Shown: positions 56,168 through 64,000 of the stretch, piece after piece
Layout: each line of letters opens with the position of its first letter
Position numbering within the stretch: the stretch's first letter is position 1
Assembly (NCBI RefSeq): GCF_001718195.1
Contig: NZ_MCNV01000001.1
Span: 124,001 to 188,000, forward strand
DNA: 64,000 nt
Direction of reading: 5' to 3'
Source: Paraburkholderia nodosa
GTDB taxonomy: Bacteria > Pseudomonadota > Gammaproteobacteria > Burkholderiales > Burkholderiaceae
Made by a program: the position numbers and the translations under genes
Notes under the pieces: generated by a model
The model's database searches: none
Seen by the model: only the letters and a program-made list of their open reading frames with translations
What the model was told of the DNA's origin: nothing

Positions 56168-57289
56168 TCACTTGTCGAGCAGAATGCGCAGCATGCGGCG
56201 CAGCGGTTCAGCCGCGCCCCACAGCAGCTGGTCGCCCACCGTGAAGGCCGACAGATACTCGCCGCCCATGGCCAGCTTGCGCAGACGGCCAACCGGCACC
56301 GACAGCGTGCCCGTCACCACGGCCGGCGACAGATCGCGCATCGACGCCTCGCGCTGATTCGGCACGACCTTGACCCAGTCGTTGGCCGAAGCGAGGATGC
56401 CGTCGATCTCGTCGAGCGGCACGTCCTTCTTCAGCTTGATCGTGAGCGCCTGCGAGTGGCAGCGCATCGCGCCGATACGCACGCACAGGCCGTCGACCGG
56501 AATCGAGCCCGGCTGGCCCATGGCCGGCTTGCCGAGAATCTTGTTGGTTTCCGCGCCGCCCTTCCACTCTTCCTTCGACATGCCGTTGCCGAGATCCTTG
56601 TCGATCCACGGGATCAGCGAGCCCGCGAGCGGCACGCCGAAGTGTTCGGTCGGCATGGCATCGCTGTTCATGGTGGCCAGCACCTTGCGGTCGATGTCGA
56701 GGATCGCCGACGACGGATTCGCCAGATCGCCCGCAACCGATGCGTTGAGCGCGCCCATCTGCGAGAGCAGTTCGCGCATGTTCTGCGCGCCCGCGCCCGA
56801 AGCGGCCTGGTACGTCATGGCCGTCATCCAGTCGACGAGGTTCTCGCGGAACAGGCCGCCCAGCGCCATCAGCATGAGGCTGACCGTGCAGTTGCCGCCG
56901 ACGAAGTCCTTCTGACCCTTGACCAGCGCGTCCTTGATGACATCGAGGTTGACCGGGTCGAGGATGATGACGGCGTCGTCCTTCATGCGCAGCGCCGAGG
57001 CCGCGTCGATCCAGTAGCCGTTCCAGCCTGCCGCGCGCAGCTTCGGATACACCTCGTTGGTGTAGTCGCCGCCTTGGGCAGTGATGATGATGTCGCACTT
57101 CTTGAGCTCGTCGACGCTGTTCGCGTCCTTGAGCTTCGTCTCGTTTTTGGCGAACGACGGAGCCGCGCCGCCTGCGTTGCTGGTGCTGAAAAACACCGGT
57201 TCGATCAGGTCGAAATCGCGTTCTTCCTGCATGCGCTGCATCAGCACGCTGCCGACCATGCCGCGCCAACCTACGAGACCTACGTTCAT
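56168..57289 (-). CDS. asd: Aspartate-semialdehyde dehydrogenase
   Basis: A 373-residue Asd. The dinucleotide loop is [17 protein letters not shown] at the N-terminus, and the catalytic Cys is in [10 protein letters not shown]. It produces aspartate semialdehyde for Lys, Thr, Met and Ile. ATG 57289 follows AAGGGTT and starts the family sequence; the longer frame has no family likeness. The 5' leader of about 200 bases contains a Thr/Ile-rich peptide and hairpins that look like an attenuator. A strong terminator follows the gene. Confidence 0.96.
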   Translation of the reverse strand: MNVGLVGWRGMVGSVLMQRMQEERDFDLIEPVFFSTSNAGGAAPSFAKNETKLKDANSVDELKKCDIIITAQGGDYTNEVYPKLRAAGWNGYWIDAASALRMKDDAVIILDPVNLDVIKDALVKGQKDFVGGNCTVSLMLMALGGLFRENLVDWMTAMTYQAASGAGAQNMRELLSQMGALNASVAGDLANPSSAILDIDRKVLATMNSDAMPTEHFGVPLAGSLIPWIDKDLGNGMSKEEWKGGAETNKILGKPAMGQPGSIPVDGLCVRIGAMRCHSQALTIKLKKDVPLDEIDGILASANDWVKVVPNQREASMRDLSPAVVTGTLSVPVGRLRKLAMGGEYLSAFTVGDQLLWGAAEPLRRMLRILLDK

Positions 57290-57310
57290 GACTAACCCTT
57301 GAGATGGACA

Positions 57311-57370
57311 CTTCCCCGCTTCGCTCGCCCGGCGTGGCCGCGCGGGGAAGATGAGCGGGCACGACGAGCG
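57311..57370 (-). promoter_or_regulatory. Candidate attenuator structure in the asd leader
   Basis: Two competing hairpins lie between the leader-peptide stop and asd. Hairpin A pairs CTTCCCCGC (57311-57319) with GCGGGGAAG (57342-57350). Hairpin B pairs CGCTCG (57322-57327) with CGAGCG (57365-57370) and cannot form at the same time as A. A ribosome at the peptide stop would cover the right arm of B and favour A. Neither hairpin is followed by a T run, so if this is an attenuator it may act through Rho or on translation. Confidence 0.45.
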
Positions 57371-57371
57371 A

Positions 57372-57488
57372 TCAACGAATGGTGATCGTTTTGATAATCG
57401 TCGTTTTCGTGGTGATGGCGAGCGAAATCGCACGGGCTTTCATGCCGTGGATGTTCGTAACAGTCGTGATCTGGGAGATCTTCGCCAT
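57372..57488 (-). CDS. Putative Thr/Ile-rich leader peptide of asd
   Basis: An open frame of 38 codons on the asd strand, upstream of asd. It begins [13 protein letters not shown] and ends [14 protein letters not shown] before TGA (57372-57374). In the last 14 residues, 11 are Thr or Ile. The alternative start at ATG 57443 gives a 23-residue peptide (MKARAISLA plus the same tail). Composition and end closely resemble the E. coli thr operon leader, which controls transcription by ribosome stalling on Thr and Ile codons, the end products of the Asd branch. Neither start has a clear ribosome-binding site; a TATATT at 57495-57500 would place transcription start at about the first ATG. That the peptide is translated is inference. 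Confidence 0.6.
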   Translation of the reverse strand: MAKISQITTVTNIHGMKARAISLAITTKTTIIKTITIR

Positions 57489-57575
57489 CGAAGCAATATA
57501 CACGAAACAGTTAATTTGCGCGGAAAAACCATGCTTTCCGCTATTTGGACGCCCGTTCAGGCGCGCGAAACAAAA

Positions 57576-57603
57576 AAGGGCACGCCTGAAACGGCATGCC
57601 CTT
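57576..57603 (-). terminator. Intrinsic terminator of leuB
   Basis: Stem AAGGGCACGCC / GGCATGCCCTT with one mismatch and a loop of six bases, followed on the minus strand by a run of T. It ends the leuCDB transcript. Confidence 0.85.
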
Positions 57604-57612
57604 CGTGCGGCT

Positions 57613-58680
57613 TTACAGCGCTGCGATCACCGCATCGCCCATTGCCACCGTGCCGACCTGCTTGCAGTCCGGCGTGACGATGTCGGCGGTGCGATAGCCT
57701 TGTTCCAGCACCTTCTTCACCGCGCTCTCGATGCGGTCCGCCTGTTCCGGGCGGCCCAGCGAGTAACGCAGCATCATGGCAGCCGAAAGGATCGTGGCGA
57801 GCGGATTGGCGATGCCCTTGCCCGCGATATCCGGTGCCGAACCGTGCGACGGCTCGTACAGACCCTTGTTGTTCTTGTCGAGCGAGGCCGAGGGCAGCAT
57901 GCCGATCGAGCCCGTGAGCATCGCGGCTTCGTCCGAGAGAATGTCGCCGAACATGTTGCCGGTCACCACCACGTCGAACGCCTTCGGCGCCTTCACGAGC
58001 TGCATGGCCGCGTTGTCGACGTACATATGCGACAGCTCGACGTCCGGATATTCCTTCGAGACATCGATCATGATGTCCTTCCAGAACTGCGACGTTTCGA
58101 GCACGTTGGCCTTGTCGACAGAAGTGAGCTTCTTCTGGCGCTTTTGCGCCGCCTGGAACGCCACGTGAGCGATGCGGCGCACTTCGGGCTCTGCATAGCG
58201 CATCGTGTCGAAGCCTTCGCGCGCGCCCTTGAAGTTGCCGTCCGGCGCTTCGCGCGTACCGCGCGGCTGGCCGAAATAGATGTCGCCGTTCAGTTCGCGC
58301 ACGATCAGGATGTCGAGGCCCGAAACGATTTCCGGCTTCAGCGACGACGCTCCCGTGAGCTGCGGATAGCAGATCGCCGGGCGGAAGTTCGCGAACAGTT
58401 CCAGATGCTTGCGCAGGCCGAGAATGGCCTGCTCGGGACGCAGCGCGCGCTCGAGCTTGTCGTACTTCCAGTCGCCCACGGCGCCGAACAGGATCGCGTC
58501 GGCCGACTTCGCCAGCGCGAGCGTTGCCTCGGGCAGCGGATGGCCGCTAGCCTCGTAGCCCGCGCCGCCAACCGGCGCCTCTTCCAGCTCGAACTTTTCG
58601 CCGAGTGCATTGAGCACCTTGACGGCTTCCTTGACGATCTCGGGACCGATGCCGTCGCCCGGCAGCACTGCAATCTTCAT
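57613..58680 (-). CDS. leuB: 3-isopropylmalate dehydrogenase
   Basis: A 355-residue LeuB with the start [20 protein letters not shown] and the NAD/Mg region [25 protein letters not shown]. It oxidises 3-isopropylmalate to the precursor of leucine. AGGAATCACAGG precedes the ATG at 58680. It follows leuD by 44 bases and is ended by a terminator. Confidence 0.96.
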   Translation of the reverse strand: MKIAVLPGDGIGPEIVKEAVKVLNALGEKFELEEAPVGGAGYEASGHPLPEATLALAKSADAILFGAVGDWKYDKLERALRPEQAILGLRKHLELFANFRPAICYPQLTGASSLKPEIVSGLDILIVRELNGDIYFGQPRGTREAPDGNFKGAREGFDTMRYAEPEVRRIAHVAFQAAQKRQKKLTSVDKANVLETSQFWKDIMIDVSKEYPDVELSHMYVDNAAMQLVKAPKAFDVVVTGNMFGDILSDEAAMLTGSIGMLPSASLDKNNKGLYEPSHGSAPDIAGKGIANPLATILSAAMMLRYSLGRPEQADRIESAVKKVLEQGYRTADIVTPDCKQVGTVAMGDAVIAAL

Positions 58681-58724
58681 CCTGTGATTCCTCGCTGTTT
58701 GTTCAGTGTGCGTATGTGCAGTTA

Positions 58725-59375
58725 TCAGAGCACGCGGTTGTTCAGCCACGGCTGGCGCGCGAGGCGCTCGGCTTCGTACTGGCGGATCTTGTCGGCGTGA
58801 CGCAGCGTGAGGCCGATGTCGTCGAAGCCGTTCAGCAGACAGTAGCGGCGGAACGCGGCCACTTCGAACGGATATTCCTTCGAGCCGTCCGTCGTGCGCA
58901 CGACCTGCTTGTCCAGATCGACCGTGAGCTGGAAGCCGTTGAACGCATACGTCTCGTTGAACAGGTGATCCACATCCGCTTCGGAAAGCACGATCGGCAG
59001 CAGGCCGTTCTTGAAGCAGTTGTTATAGAAGATGTCCGCGAAGCTCGGCGCGATGATCGCGCGGAAGCCGTACTGGTCGAGCGCCCACGGCGCGTGTTCG
59101 CGCGAGCTGCCGCAGCCGAAGTTCTTGCGCGTGAGCAGCACCGAGGCGCCCTGATAACGCGGCTGGTTCAGCACGAAGTCGGGGTTGAGCGGGCGCTTCG
59201 AGTTGTCCTGGCCAGGCTCGCCGTGGTCGAGGTAACGCCATTCGTCGAAGGCGTTCGGGCCGAAGCCGGTGCGCTTGATCGACTTGAGGAACTGCTTGGG
59301 AATGATCGCGTCGGTATCGACATTCTCGCGATCGAGCGGCGCCACGACGCCGGTGTGTACGATGAATTTTTCCAT
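58725..59375 (-). CDS. leuD: 3-isopropylmalate dehydratase small subunit
   Basis: A 216-residue LeuD, the swivelling domain that pairs with LeuC. Landmarks are [13 protein letters not shown] and the [13 protein letters not shown] segment. 18 bases after leuC, in the operon leuC-leuD-leuB. No small entericidin gene stands between leuC and leuD, as it does in many Burkholderia genomes. Confidence 0.96.
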   Translation of the reverse strand: MEKFIVHTGVVAPLDRENVDTDAIIPKQFLKSIKRTGFGPNAFDEWRYLDHGEPGQDNSKRPLNPDFVLNQPRYQGASVLLTRKNFGCGSSREHAPWALDQYGFRAIIAPSFADIFYNNCFKNGLLPIVLSEADVDHLFNETYAFNGFQLTVDLDKQVVRTTDGSKEYPFEVAAFRRYCLLNGFDDIGLTLRHADKIRQYEAERLARQPWLNNRVL

Positions 59376-59393
59376 GATCCGTGTAGCCTCAGC

Positions 59394-60803
59394 TCAGCCC
59401 AGCTTGCGAATGTCGACGAAATGGCCTTCGATTGCCGCGGCGGCTGCCATGGCCGGGCTCACGAGGTGCGTGCGACCGCCCGCGCCCTGACGGCCTTCGA
59501 AGTTGCGGTTCGACGTGGACGCGCAGCGCTCGCCCGGCTCCAGCCGGTCGGCGTTCATCGCGAGACACATCGAGCAGCCCGGCTCGCGCCATTCGAAACC
59601 GGCTTCGGTGAACACCTTGTCGAGGCCTTCGCGCTCGGCTTGCGCCTTCACGAGACCCGAGCCCGGCACGACCATCGCGAGGCGGATGTTCGGCGCCACG
59701 CGGCGGCCGAGCTTCTTCACGACGTAAGCGGCGGAGCGCAGGTCTTCGATGCGTGCGTTCGTGCACGAGCCGATGAAAATCTTGTCCGGCTTGATCGACT
59801 CGATCGGCGTATTCGGTTCGAGAGCCATGTACTGCAGTGCGCGTTCCATCGCGTCGCGCTTGACCGGGTCCTTCTCGCGCTCGGGGTCCGGCACACGGCT
59901 GTCGACTGCCGTGACCATTTCCGGCGACGTGCCCCACGTGACCTGCGGCACGATGTCGGCCGCGCTCAGTTCGACCACGCGGTCGAAGTGCGCGCCTTCG
60001 TCGGTGCGGAAGTTCTTCCAGTACTCGACGGCCTGATCCCACTCCGCGCCTTGCGGCGAGTACGGACGGCCCTTGAGGTATTCGATCGTGGTGTCGTCCA
60101 CGGCGACCATGCCGGCGCGCGCGCCGCCTTCGATCGCCATGTTGCACACGGTCATGCGGCCTTCCATCGTGAGGCTGCGGATCATCGAGCCGCCGAACTC
60201 CATGGCGTAGCCCGTGCCGCCCGCCGTGCCGATCTTGCCGATGATGGCGAGCACGATGTCCTTCGCGGTGCAACCGCGCGGCAGCTGGCCCTCGACCTTC
60301 ACGAGCATGTTCTTGCTCTTCTTTTGCAGGAGCGTTTGCGTGGCCAGCACGTGCTCGACTTCGGACGTGCCGATGCCGTGCGCGAGCGCACCGAACGCGC
60401 CGTGCGTGGACGTGTGCGAGTCGCCGCAGACGATGGTCATGCCGGGCAGCGTTGCGCCCTGCTCCGGACCGACGATGTGCACGATGCCCTGACGCTGGTC
60501 GGCCATCTTGAACTGCGTGATGCCGAAGGCGTCGCAGTTCGAATCGAGCGTGTCCACCTGCAGCTTCGAGACCGGATCGGCAATGCCGTGGCTGCGGTCC
60601 GTGGTCGGCACGTTGTGGTCGGAAACGGCCAGGTTCGCGCTGATGCGCCACACCGGGCGCTCGTGCAGTTTCAGGCCTTCGAAAGCCTGCGGACTGGTGA
60701 CTTCGTGCAACAGATGACGGTCGATGTAGAGAATCGTCGTGCCATCGTCTTCCGTGTGGACCACATGGGTGTCCCACAATTTGTCGTAGAGCGTCTTTGC
60801 CAT
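59394..60803 (-). CDS. leuC: 3-isopropylmalate dehydratase large subunit
   Basis: A 469-residue LeuC with the 4Fe-4S cluster Cys residues in [14 protein letters not shown] and [11 protein letters not shown]. With LeuD it isomerises 2- to 3-isopropylmalate. ATG 60803 starts the family sequence [15 protein letters not shown]; the frame is open for more than 110 codons upstream without family likeness. First gene of the block. Confidence 0.96.
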   Translation of the reverse strand: MAKTLYDKLWDTHVVHTEDDGTTILYIDRHLLHEVTSPQAFEGLKLHERPVWRISANLAVSDHNVPTTDRSHGIADPVSKLQVDTLDSNCDAFGITQFKMADQRQGIVHIVGPEQGATLPGMTIVCGDSHTSTHGAFGALAHGIGTSEVEHVLATQTLLQKKSKNMLVKVEGQLPRGCTAKDIVLAIIGKIGTAGGTGYAMEFGGSMIRSLTMEGRMTVCNMAIEGGARAGMVAVDDTTIEYLKGRPYSPQGAEWDQAVEYWKNFRTDEGAHFDRVVELSAADIVPQVTWGTSPEMVTAVDSRVPDPEREKDPVKRDAMERALQYMALEPNTPIESIKPDKIFIGSCTNARIEDLRSAAYVVKKLGRRVAPNIRLAMVVPGSGLVKAQAEREGLDKVFTEAGFEWREPGCSMCLAMNADRLEPGERCASTSNRNFEGRQGAGGRTHLVSPAMAAAAAIEGHFVDIRKLG

Positions 60804-61441
60804 GATGTGCGGGGAAATGTTTGACTGCGGGGCAATACAGTGTGAATCGATTATGCCACGCGAAACCCGCTCACCACAGGACCCTTCCGAAAAAAAGCGA
60901 TAAAAAACAGGGAGTTGGGTGGTAGTCGCGATACCTGTATCAGCGTTACCCGGCGCGCGCGTCGTCGGCGCGCAGGGGCGCCACGCCGTAGCGGGCGCCG
61001 CTCGGCCGTGCGTCAAAAGGGTTCGGGATACAAAAAAGAGGATGCGCCGGCCCGACCACGACCGGCGCAAGTTGGTGACCGCTGTGAGAACGGTGCAACA
61101 TGGGCTTCGGGTTCCGCGACACAGGGGGGCCGCATCGCCGAGGTCCATAGCTGTCTAACGGCAAATCGGCGCCAAGGTTTAATCGGGTGATTGCGGCGCT
61201 CCAGAACGGTGCGTGGAGCTTTCGCAATTCAATTAGGTTTCCTGATTATCAAGACTCGTTTCACGCTTTCGACGGCCATCGCCACCGGGGGGCGCGGCGA
61301 GTCGCCGGGGCGGACGCCGCCCGGTCATGGACAAGCCAGGCACGAGGTTTGCTCGACGAGCCCGGCCGCGCGGAGTTCCATTGTGAGTGCGTCGCACTCA
61401 ACGAACGACGCCGCGGCTCACCAGGCAAACCCGGAGGCTTC
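60804..61441. other. Divergent region between leuC and the MipA/OmpV gene
   Basis: A gap of 638 bases. On the minus strand CATAAT (60850-60855) could be the leuC -10 element. The 10-base sequence AGAACGGTGC occurs twice in direct orientation (61087-61096 and 61203-61212). GC-rich inverted stretches lie around 60950-61010. No leader peptide rich in Leu was found in front of leuC, and no convincing gene. Confidence 0.4.
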
Positions 61442-62356
61442 ATGCCACTCGCAATCCGCACTGCGCAACAACGAAAAAACAGAATAAAACCATCGGCGCC
61501 GCGCCGCTCGCGGGCCACGCAGCGTGTGTCTCTCGCCGCTGCGGCATGCGCTCTCGCCGCGCTCGCCCCGCGTGCCGAGGCGCAGACCCCCTCGCCGCTC
61601 GGCGAATGGCAATATTCCGCGGGCATTCCGCTGGAAAAGATGTTTCAGCCGAACCGTCCCGACTTCGAGGCGCGGCTCGGCGTGGGCGCCACCTTCGAAC
61701 CGCGCTACGACGGCTCGGACCGCTATCACACGCTGGTCGGGCCGAGCATCGATCTGCGCTACAAGGACATCTTGTTCGGTTCGACGGGCGAAGGCTTCGG
61801 CGTCAACGTTCTGCAGGGCCCGAACTGGCGCGTGAGCGTCGCCGGGGCCTACGACCTCGGACGTCGCGGCCAGGACGACCCGACGCGGCTGCACGGCATG
61901 GGCAACATCAACCCGGCGCCCGAATTGAAGATCGCCGGCGAGTACGTGATTTCGAAGGACTTTCCGCTCGTGTTCCGCACCGCCTTCACGCGCAGTTTCG
62001 GCGGTTCGAACGGCTGGACCGCGGATCTCGGCGCCTATATGCCGCTGCCCGGCAGCAACCAGAACTTCTACTGGTTCGCCGGCCCCTCGGTCACATTCGC
62101 CGACTCGAACTACATGCAGAGCTGGTTTGGCGTGACGCCGCAGCAGGCGGCCGCGTCGGGTTACCGCCAGTACGACGCGAGCGCGGGCCTCAAGTCGGCC
62201 GGCTTCGGCATCACGATGGTCTACTTCGTCAACAAACATTGGTTCGTGAGCGCGGACGGCGCCATCAAGCGCCTGCTCGGCAGCGCCTCGCACAGCCCGA
62301 TCATCCAGTCGAAGACGGGCGGCGTTTGCGACGTCTCGATCAATTACCAGTTCTAG
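61442..62356 (+). CDS. MipA/OmpV family outer-membrane protein
   Basis: A 304-residue protein with a basic start and signal-like stretch (about 25-48, ending AEA), then alternating beta strands with the MipA/OmpV pattern (RLGVGATFEPRYDGSDRY; GPSIDLRYKDILFGS; GVNVLQGPNWRVSVAGAYDLG, cut after; SAGFGITMVYFV; VSINYQF with C-terminal Phe). The terminal Phe is typical of outer-membrane barrels. Members scaffold murein hydrolases or act as porins. ATG 61442 follows CGGAGG; the frame is open upstream without likeness to a signal. Confidence 0.82.
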   Translation: MPLAIRTAQQRKNRIKPSAPRRSRATQRVSLAAAACALAALAPRAEAQTPSPLGEWQYSAGIPLEKMFQPNRPDFEARLGVGATFEPRYDGSDRYHTLVGPSIDLRYKDILFGSTGEGFGVNVLQGPNWRVSVAGAYDLGRRGQDDPTRLHGMGNINPAPELKIAGEYVISKDFPLVFRTAFTRSFGGSNGWTADLGAYMPLPGSNQNFYWFAGPSVTFADSNYMQSWFGVTPQQAAASGYRQYDASAGLKSAGFGITMVYFVNKHWFVSADGAIKRLLGSASHSPIIQSKTGGVCDVSINYQF

Positions 62357-62363
62357 TGTGGCC

Positions 62364-62389
62364 GGCCGCCTGACCGGCGTCAGGCCGCC
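62364..62389 (+). terminator. Possible terminator after the MipA/OmpV gene
   Basis: GCCTGAC / GTCAGGC hairpin with a CGGC loop eight bases past the stop, extended by GC pairs; no good T run follows. Confidence 0.35.
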
Positions 62390-62506
62390 CCGCTCCTCAT
62401 TCTTCGCTCATTTTGCTCTGTCAGGATGGTTTCCATCGAGGCCGCACTGCCCTTCAGTCAAGACGGCACGGGCCTCGATGACCTGTCACTCATCACGGAG
62501 CGCATC

Positions 62507-62800
62507 ATGAAATGCCCCAACTGCCCTGACGTCACCCTCTCGCTCACTGAGCGTCAGGGCGTCGAACTCGACTACTGCCCGCAGTGTCGCGGCGTCTGGC
62601 TCGATCGCGGCGAACTCGACAAGCTGATCGAACGCAGCGGCAACCGGCACTATCGCAACGAAGGCGATGCACAGGCATTCCGCCAGCACGGCTCGAAGCA
62701 CAGCGCGCAACACGGCGACTATGCCCCGCGCCGCGCTCACGAAAGCTACCGCGGCAACAGCCACCGTCGCAAGTCGTGGCTGCAGGACATCTTCGACTGA
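62507..62800 (+). CDS. TFIIB-type zinc-ribbon protein
   Basis: A 97-residue protein with an N-terminal zinc ribbon, CPNC (3-6) and CPQC (25-28), typical of the zf-TFIIB family of bacterial proteins, followed by WLDRGELDKLIER and a hydrophilic His/Arg-rich tail. Function unknown. ATG 62507 is preferred, as ACGGAG precedes it. A TerB-like gene follows 55 bases later on the same strand and may be co-transcribed. Confidence 0.82.
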   Translation: MKCPNCPDVTLSLTERQGVELDYCPQCRGVWLDRGELDKLIERSGNRHYRNEGDAQAFRQHGSKHSAQHGDYAPRRAHESYRGNSHRRKSWLQDIFD

Positions 62801-62855
62801 GCCGCTGCTGCGCCTGCCGTTTTATCGACATCACGTTTGAAGAGGATTCCTGACC

Positions 62856-63263
62856 ATGCGTACCTATACCTGCAACAGCCCGCAAGCCGCGGGCCGGATC
62901 GTCGCCGTCGCGCTGCTCGCAGACGGCCACCTGAGCAGCGAGGAGCTTGCAGCCGTCCATCGCGCGCGCCTGGCCGACCGGCTCGGCCTTGCGCCCGGCG
63001 AATTCGGCGACATACTCAAGGGCCTCTGCGAAGACTTGCAGACCACTTCGCACCTGAACTGGAGCGATGCGTGCAAGCTCGACTCCGACGTGATACAGCA
63101 GGTGATGCGCGAGCTCGACGATCCCGCGCTGCGTGCCGAAGTGCTGAATCTGTGCCATGTGGCCGTGTATTCGGACCGGCACGTGGCCGAAAGCGAAGCC
63201 GCGCTGCTCGCCTCGCTTAGCCGTGCGTGGCAGAAGGAACCCTGGCAGCGCCTGCTGGCGTAA
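62856..63263 (+). CDS. TerB-family protein
   Basis: A 135-residue all-helical protein resembling TerB/DjlA N-terminal domains (VAVALLADGHLSSEELAAV; LCHVAVYSDRHVAESEAALL), with the two acidic pairs that bind metal in that fold. Known members occur in tellurite resistance but many are of unknown role; no other ter gene is here. AGAGGA precedes the ATG. A strong terminator follows. Confidence 0.75.
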   Translation: MRTYTCNSPQAAGRIVAVALLADGHLSSEELAAVHRARLADRLGLAPGEFGDILKGLCEDLQTTSHLNWSDACKLDSDVIQQVMRELDDPALRAEVLNLCHVAVYSDRHVAESEAALLASLSRAWQKEPWQRLLA

Positions 63264-63337
63264 GTTCGAGCGCGATGCGTGACCTTCCCCCGCGCATCGC
63301 GCCACGCGGCGAGCCCCGCGCCCGCCGCGGTTTTTAC

Positions 63338-63359
63338 AGCGCGCAGCTTTTTGCGCGCT
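63338..63359 (+). terminator. Intrinsic terminator after the TerB-family gene
   Basis: 8-bp stem AGCGCGCA / TGCGCGCT with a loop of six bases, followed by a T run. Confidence 0.88.
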
Positions 63360-63382
63360 TTTTTCTTCGATTGCGCCGACGC

Positions 63383-64000
63383 TCACACGCACACGGCCCA
63401 GCCGAGCCCGCGCACATTGCGGATCACCGCGTGGCCGAACTTGCGGCGCACGCTGTAGATTACGGCGTCGACCGCGTTGCTTTCCACTTCCTCACCCCAG
63501 CCATAGAGCCGCTCCTCGATTTGCTGTCGCGACAGAATCGCGCCCGGCCGCTCGAGCAACGCGAGCATGAGCGCGTATTCGCGCGCGGAGAGATCGTCGG
63601 ACTGACCGTCGAACGTGAGGCGGCGCGCGTTCATGTCGAGTGTGACGCGGCCGCTGCCCATGGTCGGCGAGGCAAAGCCCGACTTGCGTCGCACCACGGC
63701 GCGGATGCGCGCGAGCAACTCCTTGCTCTCGAATGGCTTCACGAGATAGTCGTCGGCGCCGAGATCGAGGCCTTCCACGCGCGTGTCCACGTCGTCGCGC
63801 GCGGTGATGATGAGCACGGGCGTGGCGTCCTGCGACTCGCGCAGCGTGCGCAGCACGTCGAGCCCGCTCATATCGCCGAGACCGAGGTCGAGCAGCACCG
63901 CCGTATACGAGCCGTCGCGAATGGCGCCGCGACCGCTCTCGCCCGTGCGCACCCAGTCGACGCTGTATGACGCGTCCTTCAACGCGCGCAGCAACGCTGG
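63383..64000 (-). CDS. OmpR-family response regulator, N-terminus cut by window end
   Basis: The last 205 or so residues of a two-component response regulator. The receiver shows the phospho-accepting Asp in VLLDLGLGDMSG and the Lys in YLVKPFE; the C-terminal winged HTH includes LSAREYALMLALLERPG and VRNVRGLGWAVCV. It resembles the QseB/PmrA/TctD group. The frame is open to the window end (first codons CCA GCG TTG), so the start and the first residues of the receiver are missing; a partner kinase would be expected near but is not in the window. Confidence 0.88.
   Translation of the reverse strand, partial: PALLRALKDASYSVDWVRTGESGRGAIRDGSYTAVLLDLGLGDMSGLDVLRTLRESQDATPVLIITARDDVDTRVEGLDLGADDYLVKPFESKELLARIRAVVRRKSGFASPTMGSGRVTLDMNARRLTFDGQSDDLSAREYALMLALLERPGAILSRQQIEERLYGWGEEVESNAVDAVIYSVRRKFGHAVIRNVRGLGWAVCV

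Larger units (their letters stand above)
57290..57612. other. leuB-asd intergenic region
   Basis: A gap of 323 bases holding, from right to left on the minus strand, the leuB terminator (57576-57603), a possible asd promoter (-10 TATATT at 57495-57500, no good -35), the Thr/Ile leader peptide, the hairpin region and the asd ribosome-binding site. Confidence 0.6.

Noticed and set aside
57379..57500. Plus-strand frame beginning [17 protein letters not shown], looking like a membrane helix
   Set aside because: It is the exact antisense of the Thr/Ile-rich leader frame; runs of Thr/Ile codons on one strand read as Val/Ile on the other. It then runs on as a shadow of leuB.
60804..61148. Leu-rich leader peptide or N-terminal extension of leuC
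   Set aside because: The upstream open frame is not like LeuC, and no short frame with repeated Leu codons was found.

Overview
The window is high-GC, tightly packed bacterial DNA with no rRNA, tRNA, CRISPR array or insertion sequence that I can see. Gene content and order point to a member of the Burkholderiaceae, most likely Paraburkholderia, Caballeronia or Burkholderia. The evidence is the block leuC-leuD-leuB-asd-fimV-truA-trpF-trpB-(methyltransferase)-trpA-accD-folC-dedD/SPOR-cvpA-purF, a BPSS1780-type membrane protein next to thrB, a DUF3563 protein, and a three-subunit FAD sugar dehydrogenase close to the Burkholderia cepacia enzyme. In Burkholderia this leu/asd/trp block usually lies on the second chromosome; that placement is inference.

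Layout. Positions 1-19.7 kb are a mosaic of short housekeeping and accessory genes: the end of thrB, a membrane protein, DUF3563, a PHB-depolymerase-like esterase, a PAP2 phosphatase, a ModE regulator, a CYTH-CHAD protein, a polyphosphate kinase 2, a PqiB-type MCE protein, a TetR/DUF3313-lipoprotein pair, a tautomerase/LysR pair, an Xre-RES toxin-antitoxin pair, a metallophosphatase and a gamma-alpha-beta FAD sugar dehydrogenase operon.

Positions 20.0-38.5 kb are one seven-gene plus-strand operon for alpha-glucan and trehalose metabolism: glgE, treS-maltokinase fusion, glgB, glgX, treZ, malQ, treY. Most junctions overlap by a few bases. TreS plus its kinase make maltose-1-phosphate from trehalose, GlgE polymerises it, GlgB branches it, GlgX trims it, MalQ rearranges the fragments, and TreY/TreZ turn linear glucans back into trehalose. 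This is a closed trehalose-glucan cycle without glgC or glgA in the window. GlgE carries an additional N-terminal copy of its own catalytic fold that has lost the acid/base glutamate.

Positions 38.5-43 kb hold a CNNM/CorC-type membrane protein, a histidine-kinase-like protein with a degenerate ATPase domain, an FKBP isomerase, an AraC regulator and a MOSC protein. Positions 43.3-60.8 kb are the minus-strand biosynthetic block for Leu, the Asp-semialdehyde branch, Trp, fatty acids, folate and purines, punctuated by terminators after leuB, asd and purF. The most interesting item is a small unannotated ORF between leuB and asd whose last 14 codons include 11 for Thr or Ile, followed by two mutually exclusive hairpins; this has the form of a Thr/Ile attenuator controlling asd. 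Positions 61.4-64 kb hold a MipA/OmpV outer-membrane protein, a zinc-ribbon protein, a TerB-like protein and a truncated OmpR-family response regulator.
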